DNA of 64,000 nt from Halichondria panicea (taxonomy: Eukaryota; Porifera; Demospongiae; Suberitida; Halichondriidae), in the NCBI RefSeq assembly GCF_963675165.1, contig NC_087379.1, positions 4,357,442 through 4,421,441 of the forward strand, read 5' to 3'. This document shows, piece after piece, positions 1 to 11,216 of this stretch. Position 1 is the stretch's first letter. Each line of letters starts with the position of its first letter. The translations under genes and the position numbers were made by a program. The notes under the pieces are model-generated. The model ran no database searches. It was not told the origin of the DNA and saw only the letters and a program-made list of their open reading frames with translations.

Positions 1-799
1 GGGCGGGTCTTCTACCTTATTCATCACACTATTATACCACGTGTCATGCATGCAATTGATCCTCTCTTTTAACACGCTGCATGCATGCATGCGTATAATG
101 ACATTCGTGATCGAAAGTCTTTAAAAACTGACAAAACAATCCTGAAGCAAAGTCAAAGACAAACGTATAGAACATGTATTATAATAGGACAGTCTTTTTT
201 AGGGCATATAATTTATATATACTTCAAATACAAAACCCATGGAAACTAACTATATTTGAATATCCACTTTTAAAGGATTTAGAGCATGACATCCACAACA
301 TGCATGACTATACAATGTGCATTAGCCAATATAAAATGTCACGGTATACCGGTGTATCGCCTCACCAATCTGCATCTCATTCTCAACCATGCATGCAGAT
401 CTACCATATAATTATAGGGGTATATTTCGAGGGTGCATGAACTTTCGCAGAAAGACCGCGTTAGAAAGATTTTTGCTTTGAAGCATGCATGCATGTGATA
501 TTAAATGTGTGGGTGATATAAACAAAAATTAGCTTAATCAGTGAAAACCACAAACTTTACGGGTGTCAAACATGTCACAATAGTGTCTATACCCTAAAAC
601 AGCCAAACTATCAGACACACGATGTATACATGCATGCATGCCTATATAATTATATACACGAAAAATACTTGCAGCAAATAATCATGCACACGAAGTAATC
701 CAGACCATGCATAGCTTGGAGGGGTGGATTTCTCATCATTCATTACTTGTTTATTCATACTACATGTAAGGGGCGGGTCTCTCTACATTATTTTATTAC
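1..799. other. No gene seen; ATGCATGC-rich AT sequence
   Basis: I see no convincing coding exon on either strand. The stretch is AT-rich, and alternating ATGC runs recur near 83, 484 and 628. The same short motif recurs through the window (for example near 9805, 13218, 27262 and 51478), so it is genome background rather than a local array. Confidence 0.5.
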
Positions 800-1170
800 C
801 CCGTGCATGTGCAGCATGCAGCAGAGGTAGAGTGATTGCATGGTGTGTGTGTGTGGGCACAAAAAGGAGCTGTTTGAATCGTTGAGATTCACGATCATTT
901 CCCGTAATGTTAAGGTCATTGCGATAAAGTTATTGTATATCTGTTTTGCCGCTGTGTAATGAAGATCAACACAGGGTGAATGCTCTATAGATGCTCAGTA
1001 TACTGAGCATTTTGTTATTACCCAGTGCGTGCGCAGCGCGCAGCAGGGGTAGTGATTGGTGTGTGTGATCTAATAGTTGTTTTATAGATTCACAATGATC
1101 CCTGATTCCCAATCAATGTTAACTTAGGGTCATTACGGTAAAAAGCAGTTGTCATATCCATTCTACTGAG
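800..1170. repeat. Diverged tandem pair of a short repeat
   Basis: Two diverged copies lie in the same orientation, roughly 800-950 and 1013-1165. Each starts near a TTATTACCC motif and runs through a GTGCAGC/GCGCAGC block, a GTGATTG...GTGTGTGTG block, a TTCACGATCATTT-like block and a TTAAGGTCATT-like block. No coding capacity is visible. Confidence 0.5.
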
Positions 1171-1998
1171 CATCTTGTTTATGAAGTTAATGAAAGCACC
1201 GCAGATGCTGATACCTCAGTGGAGGTGCCAAAGCTACATAACCTACTAATAGCTAGCTTTTATACACACCTTGATCATGACCAACATTTTTAATTTTGCT
1301 ACATGCAAAATCCAGAATCACAGGGAATCTAAAGAGTGGGTAATGACCAACGATGATTGTTGTTAATTAGCTAGGGTCAAGTGGCTCCAGCCCCCTTTGC
1401 CCACTCCACGTGTGAATTTTGCACACGCTAGATTGATTGAGAGGCGTGGTCAACACCGACTCTTTAATATAATATTCATCACTATTGGCTAGCACCCACT
1501 TAGAATGATGATTTTATGATTTACTATTGCGTAACAGGCCAGAACAAAACTCTGGATATTCCGTGCAACGGTAGGCGCCCGACTAAAAAGTACTTCCATT
1601 TTCCGCATTCCACTGCCCTCCAAGATGAGGGATAGCAACAATTGTCAAGGGGCGTGCATCATCATTTCCGCTAGACTACTCCCCTTTTATTAGCAAATTA
1701 CTTATGCATTGTGTACATTGTAGATATACATGCTTCTATATCATTGAAGACAAGCCATCAGCTATTAAGCTCGATCCTCTTATAAACTTATGTGCAAATA
1801 CAACCATTAATTTTATTTCGAAACATACATTATACAAAAATTATATACCTCTTCTGTATTTTTTGAGGGAAGCAAACATGTTGCAAGGCATTAGCACAGC
1901 GCTTACAACATTAAGTTGTTGCAGAGATACAGCTATGCTAGAGATAGCAAAGTAACACAATTTGCAGTTGCACAAAAAGCATAAATAATGAGACTCAC
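1171..1998. other. Intergenic, no gene seen
   Basis: No convincing exon. The stretch around 1865-1910 shares the core GGCATTAGCACAGCGC with 28744-28760 and, in reverse complement, with 53490-53515. It therefore holds part of a dispersed repeat. Confidence 0.5.
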
Positions 1999-2148
1999 TG
2001 AGACTAAGCTGCAGTTCTAGAAGCTTATATAGCACAAAACAGTAAAGCTAACTAGACAAGTGTACACCTTAACACCTATACAGTTTAGTCTATAACACTG
2101 TTCTTGTTCTACCATGTTTAATTAATCAAGTTCTAACAAGATCCAACA
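1999..2148 (-). repeat. 3' LTR of the copia element
   Basis: About 150 bp. On the plus strand it begins TGAGACTAAGCTGCAG and ends GATCCAACA; on the element strand it therefore starts TGTTGGATC. The right LTR matches it, apart from an insertion of about 20-30 bp in the right copy. Confidence 0.8.
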
Positions 2149-2155
2149 CTCCTTC

Positions 2156-2708
2156 TCACTTGCTCGAGAATGAGACGGGGAGAGAAACAATTCCAGCCAT
2201 CTTCCTCAACAATTCGAAAGTACCACATGACAGTCCTTTGGTTAACATATCGGCCACCATCTGACCACTCGGACAATACTTAAGTTCAATAGTTCCAGCA
2301 CTGACTTGCTCACGTACGAAACAAACATCACTCTCAACAGACTTAGCAAGTTTCGAACTAGCATCAACCGGAGTGCTGACACACTTTGCATCCTGCATGC
2401 CATACTTCTCAATCACCTTGTCAATGTATGCAGGTTGCAAACGTCCTCATCCTGGAGAGACTTCATTTCAGCCTCCATGGCTCGTTCCCTTGTTGAAATT
2501 TGTAGCAACGTCTTCATATGACTTGTTCATGCACCAGTGACAACAAATACTCCTTCTGCATAGTAGTTAGGTCTGTGTCGGATTCTCTGAGACCTTCGAG
2601 GTTCTGTCTCAGTGACCACTTGATCAGGCATGGTCTCTTCAGCACCAATTTCCTCCAAAAAATCACCATCATTGACAACCTCAAAATAACCAACCGGCTC
2701 AACATCAC
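2156..2708 (-). pseudogene. copia RT/RNase H remnant
   Basis: After the integrase the sequence keeps the hinge with an RRSQRIRHRPNYYAEG-like stretch. It then jumps to a late-RT piece (MQPAYIDKVIEKYGM) and the RNase H end (PSGQMVADMLTKGL). The RT palm containing the YVDD box is absent, so a deletion of roughly 1.5-2 kb relative to an intact copia polyprotein is inferred. The remnant runs into the polypurine tract. Confidence 0.75.
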
Positions 2709-2744
2709 GACATTCTTTCAGTCCGAACTCAAGTTCATTAAACT

Positions 2745-3483
2745 TTACATCTCGACTGTAAAATACCTTGCTTCGGTCAGGGTCAAATAACTTTCACTTC
2801 TGTGCCATAGCCAACCAACACTAGCGACAACATCAAGTTTCTTTCGTTTGTTCTTGGCAAAATGTGCAAAACTGACACATCCAAATGCTCGAAGATTCTT
2901 CACATTTGGTTTCTTTCCGTGAAATGCCTCAAATGGTGTCATTCCTTTTACAGCTTTAGTAGGACTGCGGTTCCGAAGATAGGCTGCAGTAGATAAGGTC
3001 TCTGCCCAGAACTTCTGCTTCATAGACCTTGTCATTTCGATCAGGGTACGATTAAGTCGTTCAGCAAACTCCGTTTTGTTTCGGAGTACGGGGAACTGTG
3101 CGCTCATGAGTAACTCCTTCTGACCTCAAATACTCGGTAAATCTTTCTGTGTACTCGCCACCATTGTCCGACCTACCGCTCGACTTTTCGACCATAGCCT
3201 TCCAATCCTGATATCGTTTGAAAACCTCGTCTTTCGTCTTCAAGAAATAAACCCAGACATATCGAGTTCGATCATCGATAATTGTGAGAAAATACTCAGC
3301 ACCGCCTAGAGATTTGGTATTCAGTTTCCCTGTGTGCACTAGGTCAAGTGATTCTTTGGCTCTTGTACCACCACCAACAGGGAAGGGACTCTTGTGGTGC
3401 TTACCTTTAGTGCAGGGCTCACAGAAACTGATTTCTTTCGAACCACCATAGTCAAAACCATCAACCATTTGATCAATCACCAA
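2745..3483 (-). pseudogene. copia integrase fragment, two overlapping frames
   Basis: Frame 3483-3061 carries the integrase zinc end (CEPCTKGKHHKSPF) and the catalytic core with YFLTIIDDRTRYVWVYFLK and SDNGGEY, giving the two catalytic Asp residues. A frameshift near 3085 moves to frame 3107-2745 with the helix containing ERLNRTLIEMTRSM, which holds the Glu of the D,D-35-E triad. GC-rich hinge sequence follows. Integrase inserts the element's cDNA into chromosomes; this copy is frame-broken. Confidence 0.85.
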
Positions 3484-3699
3484 TCCTTTTAAGCTCCATA
3501 CCGTTTATGCCAAACATCTTCCTTGGTTTCAGCAGCATTTACCTGCTCGTTAGACTGACAATCCAGGAAATATATACAGACTACCACATCTTTTAGCTGT
3601 GGCAATCACCTTGTTCTTAGAGTTCACGATCTGACACCCAGATTCATCAAACTTCGTCATTTTTCCACCTTCAGATGCCTTCGACACACTAATCAAATT

Positions 3700-4653
3700 T
3701 TAGCTGAGATCTGGAACATGCAATGCATTCTTCACTGGACATCGTTTCAACCGACCACCAGGCAACTTCATTATCAAAGAAACTGTTCCACGACCAACTA
3801 CCTCCAAACTTCTACCGCTAACCTTTTCGTGCAAGCATCGATAGTCCGTGAACAAGTGTCTTGAGGTACACATATGGCTGGTTGCCCCAGAATCAATAAT
3901 CCAGTCAGCTGATGTTCTTGCAGCAAATGCATGACCAACCACCAGTGCGTCCTCGTCACTGTCTTCAATTATTTCATGCTTGTCATCCTTAGCCTTCAAC
4001 TGCCAACAGTCTCGTTTAAAGTGTCCCATTTTTCCACAGTGATGACATGGACCTTTCTCCTTGGACTTCTTCCATTTTGCTGGCATTGTTTTCTTATCCT
4101 CAGCACTGCTTCCACCTCGCACTTTCAGCTTTACTTCGTGGTGCAACAACTTCTCCGTTACAATTTCCATCTTTGGAACATCCTCACTCACTTCCAGAGC
4201 TGTAACCAAACCACTAAACGATTTCGGTAAACTCGCTAACAGATACACAACACGATCATCTTCCGTCAATGGAACATCCATTTCCGACAAAGCATTGAAC
4301 AATTCCGTCATTTCTTGAATATGTTCCTGTACTGCGTGTCCTTCCTTTAGCCTCAAGGAATGTAGTTTCTGACGGAGCTCAAGCTTGTTTCCCCAGGACT
4401 TTTTCATGAACTGGTCACTTGGCTCGCCTATCAAATAGAGCAAACTCATATCAATCGACAACACAACAATCGCTAAAGCCCGATCACATTCTCCAACATA
4501 CTTGGCAAAACCAGCGTCCCCTTCTCCCGGTGCAATCTCCGTGCCTTCTACAATTCTCCAGACTCCTTCTTTCATTAGAGCCATGAGTCTTCCATGTTGC
4601 GTAGTTAGTTCCAGACAATGGGACAAACGCTGTCGTACTCCTAAACTCGGCCA
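3700..4653 (-). pseudogene. copia gag and protease fragment
   Basis: An open frame from 4626 to 3700 encodes a Gag of the UBN2 type, then a CCHC zinc knuckle (CHHCGKMGHFKRDC) and the protease motif DSGATSHMC. The likely original start is an ATG near 4653 in another frame (MAEFRSTTAF...), so a frameshift separates the first residues from the rest. Gag packages the RNA, and the protease cleaves the polyprotein. Related integrase sequence continues downstream at 3483. The frame is broken after the protease. Confidence 0.85.
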
Positions 4654-4781
4654 TTGCTTCTACTGACTTGCACTCAACTAGCGAACTCCCAAACTATTAG
4701 ACCGCTCGTTACAACAGTCCAATCAACTCAACTACCAACAACAACAACCAATAAATCGGCTGCACTCACTCCACTAAATGA

Positions 4782-4949
4782 TGATACTAAGCTGCAGTTC
4801 TAGAAGCTTATATAGCACAAAACAGTAAAGCTAAAATTAGCTGTCTATTCTAGTCTATATTCTAGACAAGAACTTAACACCTATACAGTTTAGTCTATAT
4901 CACTATTCTAGTTCTACCATGTTTAATCAAGTTCTAACAAGATCCAACA
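4782..4949 (-). repeat. 5' LTR of the copia element
   Basis: About 168 bp, matching 1999-2148 at both ends, with an extra CTAGTCTATATTCTAG-like duplicated stretch inside. Because the element faces the same way as the upstream gene, this LTR could supply that gene's polyadenylation signal. That is inference. Confidence 0.8.
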
Positions 4950-4959
4950 TAAGTTTCTC

Positions 4960-6048
4960 TTATCCATCCTTGGCTTGAGCTTGAATCGCTTTCACCGGTT
5001 CATTGGAAGTTGCAGGCATCTTCTGCTCGAGTCGGCCACAATTTGATTGAAGATTTTTAGCTTGCTGAAGAACAACTCCCCAATCGTTGTTGGCTGCCTT
5101 TAGGTTGATGAGGACCGCCGCATCTTGCTGTAGTGAAATTTTTTGAAGATGTGCTATTGCTTCGTGCATATTATCACACAGTGCAACCCATCCGTCGACA
5201 ACATTGGCTGAGAAAGTGACGACATTCTCTGTATTCTTTTGAAGGTCAGATATTTGGTCCTCAATCAGATCAAGCTGTGTAACTCGAGACTTAATTTTCT
5301 TGATAGCTATTGTCAGATCCTTTACTTTCTGTACTGCTTCTGCATACTCGTGAAGCAGAACACCCATGGCAGTTACCTCCCCTGCCATGAAAATGCCGCC
5401 ACCAATAAGTACACCAATGCCAATTTCAGGAAACATTGCCATAGCAACAGCCGTTACGGGTAGAGTTGCTCCACAGACAAGAATAGCAACGACTTCTAAA
5501 CTGGATATAGTATCCCATTTGACACGACTTGCCTGATCGTCTTGTATTTTCATTTTATCTTTGGTTATCACTTTGTTTGCTTCTGTGAAATCTTTTTGGA
5601 ATTCACTGTAGAGTGGTTCAAAATCATTATGGAATTGCTTGATACTAGTAGCAATTTCGTTTGCCCTCGATAACTTACTCTGCAATTCCGGGATAAGAGC
5701 TCCTTTGAGGGCCTGCACAAACTCATCCCTTGCATCCATATCGCCAGCCTGGAGTCTTGGGATCAATTCCAGAAGCGCATTGTATGTTGCCTGGAAGGTA
5801 TTGGCATAGTCAATGATCTCAGCAGTAGTATTGATGATGAGAGGCCAAATTTTGTCAACCCATTCTTGAGATTGATTTTGTGCGGATTTTTGATGACCTA
5901 GAAGCTTCGGTATTTCTGGAAGAGCATTGATTACAGCTTGCTGGAGGATCAGGCGAGCATTCTCGGTCACAACTGTTGCACCACCAGCCACTGAAGAGTT
6001 TACATTATGACCTTGATTTGTCACTGTTGTTGATTTTTCAGTTTCCAT
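4960..6048 (-). CDS. Intronless protein resembling alpha-helical pore-forming toxins
   Basis: A single open frame of 362 codons with ATG at 6048 and TAA at 4960-4962. The predicted protein is almost all helix. It has amphipathic helices in residues about 25-175, one long hydrophobic hairpin at about 186-240 (ILVCGATLPVTAVAMAMF, GIGVLIGGGIFMAGEV), then coiled-coil helices to the end. That layout is known from the HBL/NHE and XaxA branch of bacterial alpha-helical pore-forming toxins, whose hydrophobic tongue enters membranes. No signal peptide is visible. A fair splice acceptor lies 12 bp before the ATG, so the gene may have a 5' UTR intron. A copia LTR begins 10 bp past the stop. The family call rests on architecture and general sequence character only; a eukaryotic coiled-coil membrane protein is the alternative. 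Confidence 0.6.
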   Translation of the reverse strand: METEKSTTVTNQGHNVNSSVAGGATVVTENARLILQQAVINALPEIPKLLGHQKSAQNQSQEWVDKIWPLIINTTAEIIDYANTFQATYNALLELIPRLQAGDMDARDEFVQALKGALIPELQSKLSRANEIATSIKQFHNDFEPLYSEFQKDFTEANKVITKDKMKIQDDQASRVKWDTISSLEVVAILVCGATLPVTAVAMAMFPEIGIGVLIGGGIFMAGEVTAMGVLLHEYAEAVQKVKDLTIAIKKIKSRVTQLDLIEDQISDLQKNTENVVTFSANVVDGWVALCDNMHEAIAHLQKISLQQDAAVLINLKAANNDWGVVLQQAKNLQSNCGRLEQKMPATSNEPVKAIQAQAKDG

Positions 6049-7669
6049 TGCAGCAATAGCCTACAGGAATAGCACAATTTACTAGAGTGACTTGAATGAG
6101 GCGGGGTACAGGGGCGTTTTCTAGAGATTGAAGCAGGAGGGTGCACAAGAGCACAGAAAAAAATGGGGCTGTTACGCGCGCGATTTTACGCCCCCGCATT
6201 TATTTCGGCGTGTCTTTTAGCTCCTCCCCATGCACCCTTGCATCAAAAAAGTACAGCACACTGGAAACGAGCGACTTTTACTACTCTCAAACAAAGCCAA
6301 AAATACTCTAGAGCTTCTCTCTTCCATTCTAGTCATGTTACTAGACAAAGCATCTAGCTACTATGTGTATCTTCTTGTAAATGACAATACAATGTAATGT
6401 TGTAGTTTGTAGCCTAGAGCAATCTATAGTACCGGTACTATAGCTCATAGTTCCCTGCTAAATACACTCAAACGGGATCTAATACATGCATAGCGTGATA
6501 ATAAGACATAATTATGAGTCAGTCATCTTGTAGGATCTCCATGCACTATTCTCCTGGGGTACATCCTAGCAAACTGGTCAATCACTGCAATGGGGATGTC
6601 CAGTCAATCTAGTGTTAGTCACTGCTTCTCAGTATCTCTCAGTGGAGCAAGAGGTGACTGGGAGAGTGCAGAGGATCTTGATCAGCTATTATGCATTACA
6701 TAACAACATAGCCTCGATTCCAGGCGGATTAAAATCGGCCTTGAATCGAGGCTAATAACAACATTGCAATGCTGGTTGCGCATGCTCAATTGGGCTTGGT
6801 CATGAAGACTTGTAATCGCTGCACATACCTCTGGAGCTGCACCGTTAGCTAGCTAGCTACTGAGTGATAGGATTAGTTTCATGGTTGTCTGGGAGGACAG
6901 GGGGGTGCTCAAGCCCCCAAAGCCCCCCATTGTACACGCCACTGGGGTAGAATATAAAGAAATACTTGTATATAGGGCTATTTTTTAGGTGAAATTCAGC
7001 TCTCTACGCCTTTCATGCCTTTGGGAAGCAGGAGCATCTTCTTAGTACAAGCTACCTTGTTTTAGAATGGCTGAGTTGGTGCCACAGCAAGTTAAAAGTT
7101 GCCATACTCAGAGGATATGAAAAACAGTTGACCTTTTTTTAGAAAAAATTTTCAGCTGTTAATCTTTGCCACCCCTGCAAACCTAAGCTATCTACGGCCC
7201 TGAAGTATATAAAACGATCATGCAGGCGAGATAACTAACTCAGATGGGCATAGTTACACATTGAATACATGACTTGAACGTACCCATAGGAAAACAATCA
7301 CTATCTTGCGGTTGGGATCCATTTTGAAGACAGAGGTATACTAATTAAGAGACGATACATGAATTTACAGGAACATATAGACGAGACAATACACGAATTT
7401 ACAGGCCATTCAGTTGTGGATGCACAATTTAAATGTCTTGAAGTGGATACTCAGCTCCAATGGTTTAATTACGATTCATGCAGGAAGACCATGCACTAGC
7501 TGTGAATTAGAGCTGAAGAATGCAATTAGTATTACTACTTGGTTTACTTCCGTAGTTGTTTTAGTCACACCCACCATCAATTTTTAATACATAAGAGAGT
7601 CTATGAACTTGGCAGTATCACGAGTGCGAGTAAGCAAGTGCGAGTAAGCAAGTGTGAGTAAGCAACTGC
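6049..7669. other. Intergenic, no gene seen
   Basis: No supported exon. It contains one palindrome at 6712-6756 of the GCCTCGATTCCAGGC family, and a threefold short tandem repeat of GTGCGAGTAAGCAA at about 7622-7664. Confidence 0.5.
6712..6756. repeat. Short palindrome of the CCAGGCCG family
   Basis: The left arm AGCCTCGATTCCAGGC pairs with the right arm GGCCTTGAATCGAGGCT around an AT-rich loop. The same termini recur at about 13836, 14594, 15091, 15312, 27131, 43222, 48624 and 51284. Confidence 0.75.
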
Positions 7670-7830
7670 TACCGTCGTATAGCTGGTAATTTCCGGGGGA
7701 CAAAACATTTGTGGCGTGGTTGAGCAATATTAAGTCACTTCTTGGATAATATTTTCGTGGTTGCTGCTGGTCTGAGCTCCAACCACGAAAACCACAAATA
7801 TTTTGTCCCCCAGAATTACCAGCTACCGTA
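7670..7830. repeat. MITE-like element, TIR family 'AGC(T/G)GGTAATTT'
   Basis: The terminal inverted repeats pair TATAGCTGGTAATTTCC...GGGGACAAAA with TTTTGTCCCCCAGAATTACC. The element is about 160 bp and noncoding. Related termini (CGTATAGCGGGTAATTTTCG) occur at 19711, 30797 and 54614. Confidence 0.65.
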
Positions 7831-7997
7831 TTACTATAATATTTTGCGGGTGAAAAACCCTTGCGAATGAGCCAAATCAGTAGAAAATTTAACCCTTTGC
7901 GATCTAACTATTTGCGATTTTATTGTTGCGAATTGATCAACCCTCGCAAAGTTCGCATATGTTTGTGATACACGCAAAACATTCTAGTAATACGGTA
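7824..7997. repeat. MITE-like element, TIR family 'TACCGTATTACTA'
   Basis: Inverted termini TACCGTATTACTATAAT and ATTCTAGTAATACGGTA flank about 140 bp with GCGAATGAGCCAAATCAG and CTTTGCGATCTAAC blocks. Copies in the other orientation lie at about 45134-45330 and 47034-47230. Partial ones lie at about 29880-30060 and 42500-42590. Confidence 0.75.
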
Positions 7998-8451
7998 TAC
8001 GGTATAAATTATATATACCCGACTTGTGTAGTATCACAACCATGCAGTATACGTGTGTAAAACGACCACATCTCAAGTGACTCTATACAAACCAAGTGTT
8101 TAGACAAGGAATGAGTATCCGACTTGAATAGCAATGCAAAGTGTCTAATTACCCATAAAACGAATAAGGTATATGTAATAGTAGTGACACAGTCATGGCT
8201 CAGCCTGAGTACGTAGGGCCGCAGGCAAACGACATGCACTATACTATATAGGTATATACAATGTGCAAATATGTGTGCAGGAGTGAAGCCGTGTAACAAC
8301 TGCCAGCTTTGTTGCATTCCTTTCTGGTAATATAATCCCTTTATAGAGCACCTATAGTTTGCAACTGCCCACAACCAGTCATGAATATACTTAATCAGTG
8401 AAGACATAAATGAAAGCACTGCGGCCGCGCGGGTGCTGATGCCTCAATGGT

Positions 8452-8828
8452 TAGGCCTGTGCCAAATATTTACCTATTATTCTTCACACTTCATCAGCCA
8501 CTTCATCAGCCCTATTATTCAAATTGATGACACCTATTATTAACATACACAGCAGCGAAATAAAACACCTATAAATTATATAGCACCAAAAAATGGGATT
8601 ATAAGCCATTAAAGTTTTAATTTCAGCAGCAAAATAACACAAAAAATGTGGTTTCAACATTGATTGGACAAACAATCAGATTTACTGCCATGTAAAATGT
8701 GGGCGTGTTCTGAGCTACTCCGCATGTGCAACTCCATGAATATCATTAAACTATTTTCATAGTGCCTATTGTAAAAAAGACAGCCTATTATTCAACAAAT
8801 TATTCCGAAATATATTGGCACAGGCCTA
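8452..8828. repeat. MITE-like element, TIR 'TAGGCCTGTGCCAAATATT'
   Basis: About 377 bp with inverted termini TAGGCCTGTGCCAAATATT and ATATTGGCACAGGCCTA and internal repeats of CCTATTATTCAA. A sister copy is at 14772-15087 in the same orientation. This copy appears to be inserted into another repeat that carries GGTGCTGATGCCTCAATGG. Confidence 0.8.
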
Positions 8829-11216
8829 TCGATGGTCCATCAAGGCAGACGATGGAAGTGCCAACATAATAGCTTTTTATACATAAACAAGGAAATGTGG
8901 TTAGACGATAGTGAGTCCGCAATACTATAATTATATGCATAGTAAGACACTCCATCCTCTCAGGTGCTCCTGCATGGTTATAATTATGAGCATAACTATA
9001 ATCATTATGCCCTAAAATGTAAGGCGTATATATACCGGTGTAGAAGCGATATGGGTCCCCCCCTTATTTTGGGGCCCCCGGCCCTAAAACGCTAGCAATT
9101 TGGGGTGTTAGGGGGGGGGCCCCATTGCACTAGCAGTACAGGCCCCCCATAGTGATTTAGGGTCCCCCTAGAGAAGTCTATTCTGAGCAGTGCATGGAGT
9201 CAAGCCAGCACAACAGTAAGAGGAAGGTTGAATAATGTTTATGTAGGCCTAAACTTCTAATACAGAATACTAGCTTATAATTTGTGCTGCTTGGCCGGGT
9301 CACTGAGGATAACAGTATAGAGCAGCCATGCATGTGCAAAGTACCTGCGTTACAGCATTGGTAGCACAAATAGCCATTATATTGACAGACAATACAGTTT
9401 AGAGCAGCAGCCGCAGCTCACTTTGTGTAATTGTTTATACAAAAACTTTTCCTGGCAGAGTTGAGAATAAATCAAAGAGCAAGAAATTGTGAAGGATGGT
9501 AGTCAAGCACCTGTGGGCACACTTGTTATTTTTCAGTGTACCGTGCATGTGTATTACCTCTATATCTGTAGAAATAGCCGGCCCTATGTAGACCAAGGCT
9601 CTGTGTTTTTTGTTATAATAATATAGACAGTACTTAATTGTGTTGTGAAAAAGGCCCTGCTCATCTTTGTTCCTATGTATGTGCTGCATGCATGTTCCGT
9701 GTGTGTGATAAACGTAGAGACTACCCGACATTATGGACTGTCCGTGCGCTATATATACCCCCAACATCCATCCTACAAGATCACACAAATACACCTTACT
9801 TTGAGCATGCATGCATGCTAGAGTTTTAACTGTTATATTATTTTTGTAAATAGTTCTTTTCTGTGGAACTCTCTATACCCAGCACAGTTGTATGTCGTAC
9901 TTTTTTCAAAGTATCGCTCCAACCATGCACCCCTTATACCTTATTGACCTCTCATTTCTAGCAGTATATTTTTATTTTGTGTTTTTGTTTGTTCTGGGGA
10001 GCACCCTTGAGAGGCCTAGCAGCCTGGCTATTGTTCTACCCTTTCCCTTGCTGGATATCATTATCTTATTCTAAGACTCGGAATAGAGCCAGTTAAGGAA
10101 CAGCTATATATATCTTATAACAGGGGCATAAATAATGATATGAACACAATTTCTCGAGTTCAGTTCTGAAGAAAATCTCTGAAGCGAATTTTGTATTGAG
10201 GATACATCTTCCTGCTCTGCATGGTATTGCTTAGACCATAGATTGAATAGGGAGAGGGATTGGAAACGGAAGTTACCTCGAATTATATCCGCATTACGCC
10301 GGGGTTTAATCGAGGCTGTGTATCTAACGTTGGTAAAATCTTGTCTGCTAGATTATACTACATTTGTACTAAAACTTGCACTTCCAACTAACACTTGAGA
10401 CCATATGGGACACAGTACACCGATGAGTTGCACAGTCTTAGCTATATTAGAAGTATTATAGGCACATAAAGATCTCATAGCGTGTTTTGTACCTCTAGCT
10501 CTCTTCACAAAAGTCAAAAATGTATTTTTTCTTTTCTAACTGATGCTCACCATTAGGGGGCATGAGAATGACATTTTAGGGGGCTCTGAATATCTTGTAG
10601 TGATCATTATATTCATGAAACATTGTTTCCCGCGTGTTGAGCAACCGTAACACGGATTAACATCAAAGGCTCTCTGGTGCTAGCCTCTACACAGGCTCTC
10701 CTTTTTCTGTTCTTTATCACAATCGTTCAATAAGATAAAATACTGTATTAATCGTTCAATGAGATAAAATACGGTATTAATTGGAGGAATAAAGAAAGAA
10801 ATAGACGTAAAGTTAGGAAAAAGGAGAGCCTGTATCGGGAAGTCGCGTGAGGGTAGAAGGGTGGTAGAAGGGTGAAAATGAGCGTGGGCATGCTGAGCTA
10901 GAGATGTTGGACTGCCCACGCAGAGATCTATGACTAATAAAACTTTGCCTGCAGCAAGTAGTCTCGATTTCCAGCCTCTTTGCAAGAGTCTGGTGAACTT
11001 CACTATCACCACTTGTGTCAGGCCCTAAGTGCCGCGGTTAGATAACCTAGTAGTGATAATTGGGTGTTAACCAAATAGTGTAGTGGTGGGTGTTACCCAT
11101 GCACTGTGTGGTGAAATTCATGCAATCACTGAATGGGTACAGGTGTGGCCAAAAATCATTGTGGAACATTTAGTTTATGACTTTCAAGATTTAGTACATA
11201 ATTATAGTGCAAGACT
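8829..11216. other. Intergenic, no gene seen
   Basis: No supported exon. It holds a GC-rich repeat at about 9040-9180, a two-copy tandem repeat of about 31 bp at 10725-10785 (ATCGTTCAATGAGATAAAATAC), and fragments of a dispersed repeat (GGGATTGGAAACGGAAGTTAC) at 10256-10320 that recurs near 13155, 33590 and 55365. Confidence 0.5.
9040..9180. repeat. GC-rich inverted-repeat element
   Basis: It begins CCGGTGTAGAAGCGATATGGG and runs into C- and G-runs. The reverse complement of this terminus is at 13487-13515, and a related stretch is at 13405-13480. It looks like a short element with long G/C homopolymers; its internal sequence may be poorly assembled. Confidence 0.5.

Larger units (their letters stand above)
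1999..4949 (-). mobile_element. Degenerate Ty1/copia LTR retrotransposon
   Basis: The element runs right to left between two related LTRs. In element order the internal part reads gag with a CCHC knuckle, aspartic protease, integrase, then only scraps of reverse transcriptase and RNase H. That order (integrase before RT) is the Ty1/copia order. A purine-rich tract beside the left LTR fits a polypurine tract. Most of the RT and RNase H coding region is gone, and frameshifts split the rest, so the copy cannot be autonomous. I found no matching target-site duplication. It sits just beyond the stop codon of the toxin-like gene at 4960-6048 and has the same orientation. Confidence 0.9.

Noticed and set aside
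4960..6048. Bacterial contamination as the source of the toxin-like gene
   Set aside because: It is continuous with a copia element and sponge-type repeats on both sides, so a simple contaminant contig is unlikely. A misjoin cannot be excluded from sequence alone.
8009..8419. 136-residue minus-strand ORF
   Set aside because: Composition and codon use look random, and it overlaps repeat ends; no motif.
10680..11012. 110-residue minus-strand ORF
   Set aside because: Spans a 31-bp tandem repeat and shows no protein-like motif or splice context.
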